Source: an uncultured Oscillibacter sp.
GTDB lineage: Bacteria; Bacillota; Clostridia; Oscillospirales; Oscillospiraceae
Direction: 5' to 3'
Length of the DNA: 22,763 nucleotides
Assembly (NCBI GenBank): GCA_900548505.1
Contig: URKI01000035.1
Span: forward strand, 1 to 22,763
Shown here: piece by piece, positions 19,379-22,763 of the stretch
How the letters are laid out: each line of letters starts with the position of its first letter
How positions within the stretch are numbered: position 1 is the first letter of the stretch
Position numbers and translations under genes: made by a program
Notes under the pieces: generated by a model
Databases searched by the model: none
What the model was told of the DNA's origin: nothing
What the model saw: only the letters and a program-made list of their open reading frames with translations

Positions 19379-22300
19379 ATGGCCAAAGACAAGTACTACG
19401 GAAAGACCCTTCGTAAGAACTTTGCCCGGCACGAGGAAGTCATGCCCATGCCGAACCTTCTGGCGATCCAGAAGAAGTCTTATCAGGAGTTTTTGGACAC
19501 CGGCCTGCGGGAGGTGTTTGGCGACGTGGGCGCCATCACCGACTATCAGGGCAACCTGGAGCTGACGTTCATCGACTACAAGATGGACGAGGCCCCCAAG
19601 TATAATGTGGAGGAGTGCAAGGCCCGCGACGCCACGTATGCCGCTCCCCTGAAGGTGAAGGTCCGCCTGCGCAACAAGGAGACCGAGGAGATCAAGGAGC
19701 AGGAGATCTTCATGGGTGATTTCCCCCTGATGACCCACTCCGGCACTTTCGTCATCAACGGCGCCGAGCGCGTGGTGGTCTCCCAGATCGTTCGTTCTCC
19801 CGGCGTGTACTACGGCAAGGAGATCGACATCAAGACCGATCTGCCCATCCTCACCTCCACCGTCATCCCCTACCGGGGCGCCTGGTTGGAGTATGAGACC
19901 GACGCTAACGAGGTGTTCTGGGTCCGCATCGATAAGAACCGGAAACTCCCCATCACCTGCCTGATCCGCGCCCTGGGCCTCAAGACCGACGCGGAGATCC
20001 TGGATACCTTCGGCGACGATCCCCGCATCGCCGTCACCCTGGAGAAGGACCCCTGCAAGACCTACGAGGACGCCATGCTGGAGATCTACCGCAAGCTCCG
20101 TCCCGGCGAGCCCCCCACGGTGGAAGCCAGCGAGACCCTGATCCACAACCTGTTCTTCGATCCCCGGCGCTACGATCTGTCCATCGTGGGCCGGTACAAG
20201 TTCAATAAGAAGCTGTCCCTGTGGCACCGCGTGGCCGGCTACAAGCTGGTCTATCCCGTGGCCGATCCCGCTACCGGTGAGATCCTCTTTGACGAGGGCC
20301 ACCTGCTGAGCAAGGAGGACGCCCGCCTGCTGGATACCGTGGGCGTGGGCGAGGTCACCATCGAGGTGGAGGGCCAGAGCCTGAAGGTGATGAGCAACCG
20401 CATGTGCGACCTCAAGCACTATGTGGACTTCGATCCTCTGGCTGAGTGCGGCATCAAGGAGCGCGTGCGCTTTGAGGTGCTCCAGGAGCTGCTGGGCCAG
20501 TACTCCGGCGAGGAGTTGAAGGATCAGCTGCGCCTGCACAAGGATGATCTGGTGCCCAAGCACATCATCATCGACGATATCCTCACCTCCATCAACTACA
20601 TGAACGGCCTGGCCCGGGGCATCTCCGTCAAGGACGATATCGACCACCTGGGCAACCGTCGTCTGCGCTGCGTGGGCGAGCTGCTGCAGAACCAGTTCCG
20701 CATCGGCTTCAGCCGGATGGAGCGGGTGATCCGGGAGCGCATGACCATCCAGGATCTGGATGTGGTCACCCCCCAGAGCCTCATCAACATCCGTCCCGTC
20801 ACCGCCGCCATCAAGGAGTTCTTCGGCTCCAGCCCCCTGAGCCAGTTCATGGATCAGACCAACCCCCTGGCTGAGCTGACCCACAAGCGCCGTCTTTCCG
20901 CTCTGGGCCCCGGCGGCCTGAGCCGTGAGCGCGCCAACATGGAGGTCCGTGACGTTCACTACAGCCACTATGGCCGTATGTGCCCCATTGAGACCCCCGA
21001 AGGTCCCAACATCGGCCTGATCTCCTACCTGGCCACTTACGCCCGCATCAACGAGTACGGCTTCATCGAGGCCCCCTACCGTGCTGTGGACAAGACCACC
21101 GGCCATGTCAGCGATGAGATCACTTACATGACCGCCGACGAGGAGGACAACTTCATCGTCGGTCAGGCCGTTGAGCCCGTGGACGAGAACGGCTGCCTCA
21201 TCAATTCCCGTATCACCGCCCGTCACCGGGACGAGATCGTGGAAGTGGACCGGGAGAATGTGGACTATATCGACGTCTCTCCCCGCATGATGGTGTCCAT
21301 CGCAACCGCCATGATCCCCTTCCTGCCCAACGACGACGCAAACCGTGCACTGATGGGCGCAAACATGCAGCGTCAGGCCGTGCCTCTGCTGCGTCCCCAC
21401 GCCCCCATCGTCGGCACCGGCATGGAGCACAAGATCTGCATCGACTCCGAGATCGTGGTGCTGGCCGAGGGCGACGGTGTGGTCACCTCTGTGGATGCCC
21501 GTCACGTCACCGTCAAGTACGATAACGGCGAGACCAAGGACTACAAGCTCACCAAGTATCTGCGTTCCAACCACACCACCTGCATCAACCAGCGTCCCAT
21601 CGTGGACGTGGGCGAGCGGGTCCACGGCGGCGACGATCCCACCGTCCTGGCGGACGGCCCCGCCACCGAGCAGGGCGAGATCGCTCTGGGCCAGAACATC
21701 CTGGTCGGCTTCATGACCTGGGAAGGTTACAACTACGAGGACGCCGTTCTGCTGAACGAGCGCCTGGTCCGGGAGGATCTGTACACCTCCATCCACATTG
21801 AAGAATATGAGATCGACGCCCGCGACACCAAGCTGGGACCCGAGGAGATCACCCGGGATATCCCCAACGTGGGCGAGGATGCCCTGAAGGATCTGGACGA
21901 AAACGGCATCATCCGCGTGGGCGCGGAGGTCAAGTCCGGCGATATCCTGGTGGGCAAGGTCACCCCCAAGGGCGAGACCGACCTCACCGCCGAGGAGCGC
22001 CTGCTGCGCGCCATCTTCGGCGAAAAGGCCCGCGAGGTGCGTGACACCTCCCTGAAGGTGCCCCACGGCGAGGCTGGTATCGTGCTGGATACCAAGGTGT
22101 TTACCCGCGAGGGCGGCGACGAGCTGGGCCCCGGCGTGAACATGGTGGTCCGCGTGTATATCGCCCAGCGCCGTAAGATCCAGGTGGGCGACAAGATGGC
22201 AGGCCGTCACGGCAACAAGGGTGTTGTCTCCCGCGTGCTGCCGCAGGAGGATATGCCCTTCCTGCCCGACGGTACCCCGCTGGATATCGTTTTGAACCCC

Positions 22301-22763
22301 CTGGGCGTGCCTTCCCGTATGAACATCGGACAGGTGCTGGAGATCCACTTAAGTCTTGCAGCAAAAGCACTTGGATTTAACATTGGGACTCCTGTATTTG
22401 ACGGTGCACGAGAGATTGATATTCAGGATACCCTGGAACTGGCAAATGATTATGTCAACTCCACCTGGGAAGAATTTGAAGCAAAATATAAAGATACATT
22501 GCGTGAAGATGTAATGCAGTATCTTTCCGATAACAGAGACCACAGAGAATTATGGAAGGGCGTTCCGATTTCAAAGGATGGAAAGGTACAGCTTCGTGAT
22601 GGTAGAACAGGTGAGTGCTTCGATGGAAAGACAACTATCGGACACATGCATTACCTTAAGCTGCATCACCTTGTTGATGATAAGATCCATGCACGTTCAA
22701 CAGGTCCTTACTCATTAGTAACACAGCAGCCACTTGGTGGTAAAGCGCAGTTTGGTGGACCTG
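19379..22763 (+). CDS. rpoB: RNA polymerase beta subunit RpoB, 3' end missing and chimeric
   Basis: Core transcription subunit. 1128 codons are present; the end is cut by the window, and clostridial RpoB is usually about 1,200 residues or more. The start at 19379 (MAKDKYYGKTLRKNF) follows AGGTGA by 8 bases; the ATG at 19371 is out of frame. Landmarks: PMPNLLAIQKKSYQEFL (about 21-37), GAERVVVSQIVRSPGV, the rifampicin region SQFMDQTNPLAELTHKRR then LSALGPGGLSRERA (about 488-520) with the susceptible-type Asp, His and Ser residues, RMCPIETPEGPNIGLIS, and GRHGNKG with NPLGVPSRMNIGQ before residue 990. From codon 991 (base 22349) codon use becomes AT-rich while the frame holds. Protein identity is certain on both sides; that both halves belong to one genome is doubtful. 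Confidence 0.97.
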   Translation, partial: MAKDKYYGKTLRKNFARHEEVMPMPNLLAIQKKSYQEFLDTGLREVFGDVGAITDYQGNLELTFIDYKMDEAPKYNVEECKARDATYAAPLKVKVRLRNKETEEIKEQEIFMGDFPLMTHSGTFVINGAERVVVSQIVRSPGVYYGKEIDIKTDLPILTSTVIPYRGAWLEYETDANEVFWVRIDKNRKLPITCLIRALGLKTDAEILDTFGDDPRIAVTLEKDPCKTYEDAMLEIYRKLRPGEPPTVEASETLIHNLFFDPRRYDLSIVGRYKFNKKLSLWHRVAGYKLVYPVADPATGEILFDEGHLLSKEDARLLDTVGVGEVTIEVEGQSLKVMSNRMCDLKHYVDFDPLAECGIKERVRFEVLQELLGQYSGEELKDQLRLHKDDLVPKHIIIDDILTSINYMNGLARGISVKDDIDHLGNRRLRCVGELLQNQFRIGFSRMERVIRERMTIQDLDVVTPQSLINIRPVTAAIKEFFGSSPLSQFMDQTNPLAELTHKRRLSALGPGGLSRERANMEVRDVHYSHYGRMCPIETPEGPNIGLISYLATYARINEYGFIEAPYRAVDKTTGHVSDEITYMTADEEDNFIVGQAVEPVDENGCLINSRITARHRDEIVEVDRENVDYIDVSPRMMVSIATAMIPFLPNDDANRALMGANMQRQAVPLLRPHAPIVGTGMEHKICIDSEIVVLAEGDGVVTSVDARHVTVKYDNGETKDYKLTKYLRSNHTTCINQRPIVDVGERVHGGDDPTVLADGPATEQGEIALGQNILVGFMTWEGYNYEDAVLLNERLVREDLYTSIHIEEYEIDARDTKLGPEEITRDIPNVGEDALKDLDENGIIRVGAEVKSGDILVGKVTPKGETDLTAEERLLRAIFGEKAREVRDTSLKVPHGEAGIVLDTKVFTREGGDELGPGVNMVVRVYIAQRRKIQVGDKMAGRHGNKGVVSRVLPQEDMPFLPDGTPLDIVLNPLGVPSRMNIGQVLEIHLSLAAKALGFNIGTPVFDGAREIDIQDTLELANDYVNSTWEEFEAKYKDTLREDVMQYLSDNRDHRELWKGVPISKDGKVQLRDGRTGECFDGKTTIGHMHYLKLHHLVDDKIHARSTGPYSLVTQQPLGGKAQFGGP
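22349..22763 (+). other. Segment of different origin inside rpoB
   Basis: GC falls to about 43% (128 of 300 bases counted at 22381-22680) from about 60-67% just before. Codons TTA and TCA occur three times each in these 138 codons, while TTA, CTA and TCA are wholly absent from the 990 codons before. AGA appears here too. The protein (HLSLAAKALGFNI, LANDYVNSTWEEFE) is RpoB of the Lachnospiraceae type as far as I can judge. The exact join cannot be fixed within the conserved stretch 22319-22348. Confidence 0.88.

Noticed and set aside
19298..22348. Open minus-strand frame of 1016 codons opposite rpoB
   Set aside because: It is codon-aligned with rpoB and open only because the GC-rich sense strand avoids TTA, CTA and TCA. 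It ends exactly at the chimeric join. No ribosome site or protein family fits.

Overview
The window is about 62-65% GC, with good Firmicutes-type Shine-Dalgarno sites, sigma-A promoters (TTGACA/TATAAT spaced by 17-18) and hairpin-plus-T-tract terminators. Gene content (tandem FeoA, FeoB plus a Cys-rich FeoB-associated peptide, clostridial-type RpoB, a VPKTG sortase substrate under a c-di-GMP-I riboswitch, CsaB) points to a high-GC gut Clostridia member of the Oscillospiraceae, of the Flavonifractor/Lawsonibacter kind. That assignment is inference from style and content. There are no rRNA, tRNA, CRISPR or transposase genes.

Two ends are not native. Bases 1-48 are an Illumina Nextera adapter with its i7 index. 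From about base 22349 the rpoB reading frame continues without a break, but codon use changes abruptly from GC-rich to AT-rich (a Lachnospiraceae-like style). This is most simply an assembly chimera joined at the ultra-conserved RpoB segment.

Layout. 221-652: flavodoxin. 862-3865: iron(II) uptake operon (feoA, feoA, feoB, FeoB-associated peptide) with two matching GTTAG-N6-CTAAC operator-like dyads, one at the start of the operon and one before feoB. 3949-5037 (minus): serC. 5294-7503: an E2-like acyltransferase-fold protein lacking its catalytic residues, translationally coupled to a CLC channel of the fluoride-type clade. 7529-10426 (minus): a DUF1275 membrane protein downstream of a GT4 glycosyltransferase/CsaB pyruvyltransferase fusion. 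This pair is divergent from a DUF4330 membrane-anchored protein (10542-11039) across a compact shared promoter with a dyad. 11077-11973 (minus): a LysR regulator divergent from a gamma-glutamyltransferase (12212-13837), with a textbook LysR box between them. 13956-15076: split chromate-type transporter pair. 15195-15713: two small membrane proteins. 16003-19030: c-di-GMP-I riboswitch followed by a 970-residue repeat-bearing, sortase-anchored surface protein. 19379-end: rpoB, with its own strong promoter and incomplete at the 3' end.

How the parts may work together: the front end is an iron-limitation block (flavodoxin, Feo). The central blocks concern the envelope (wall polymer pyruvylation, surface adhesin) and small-molecule transport. 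The clearest regulatory logic is c-di-GMP control of a cell-wall-anchored adhesin and metal-dependent control of feo. Most other blocks are single genes or pairs, each with its own promoter and terminator.
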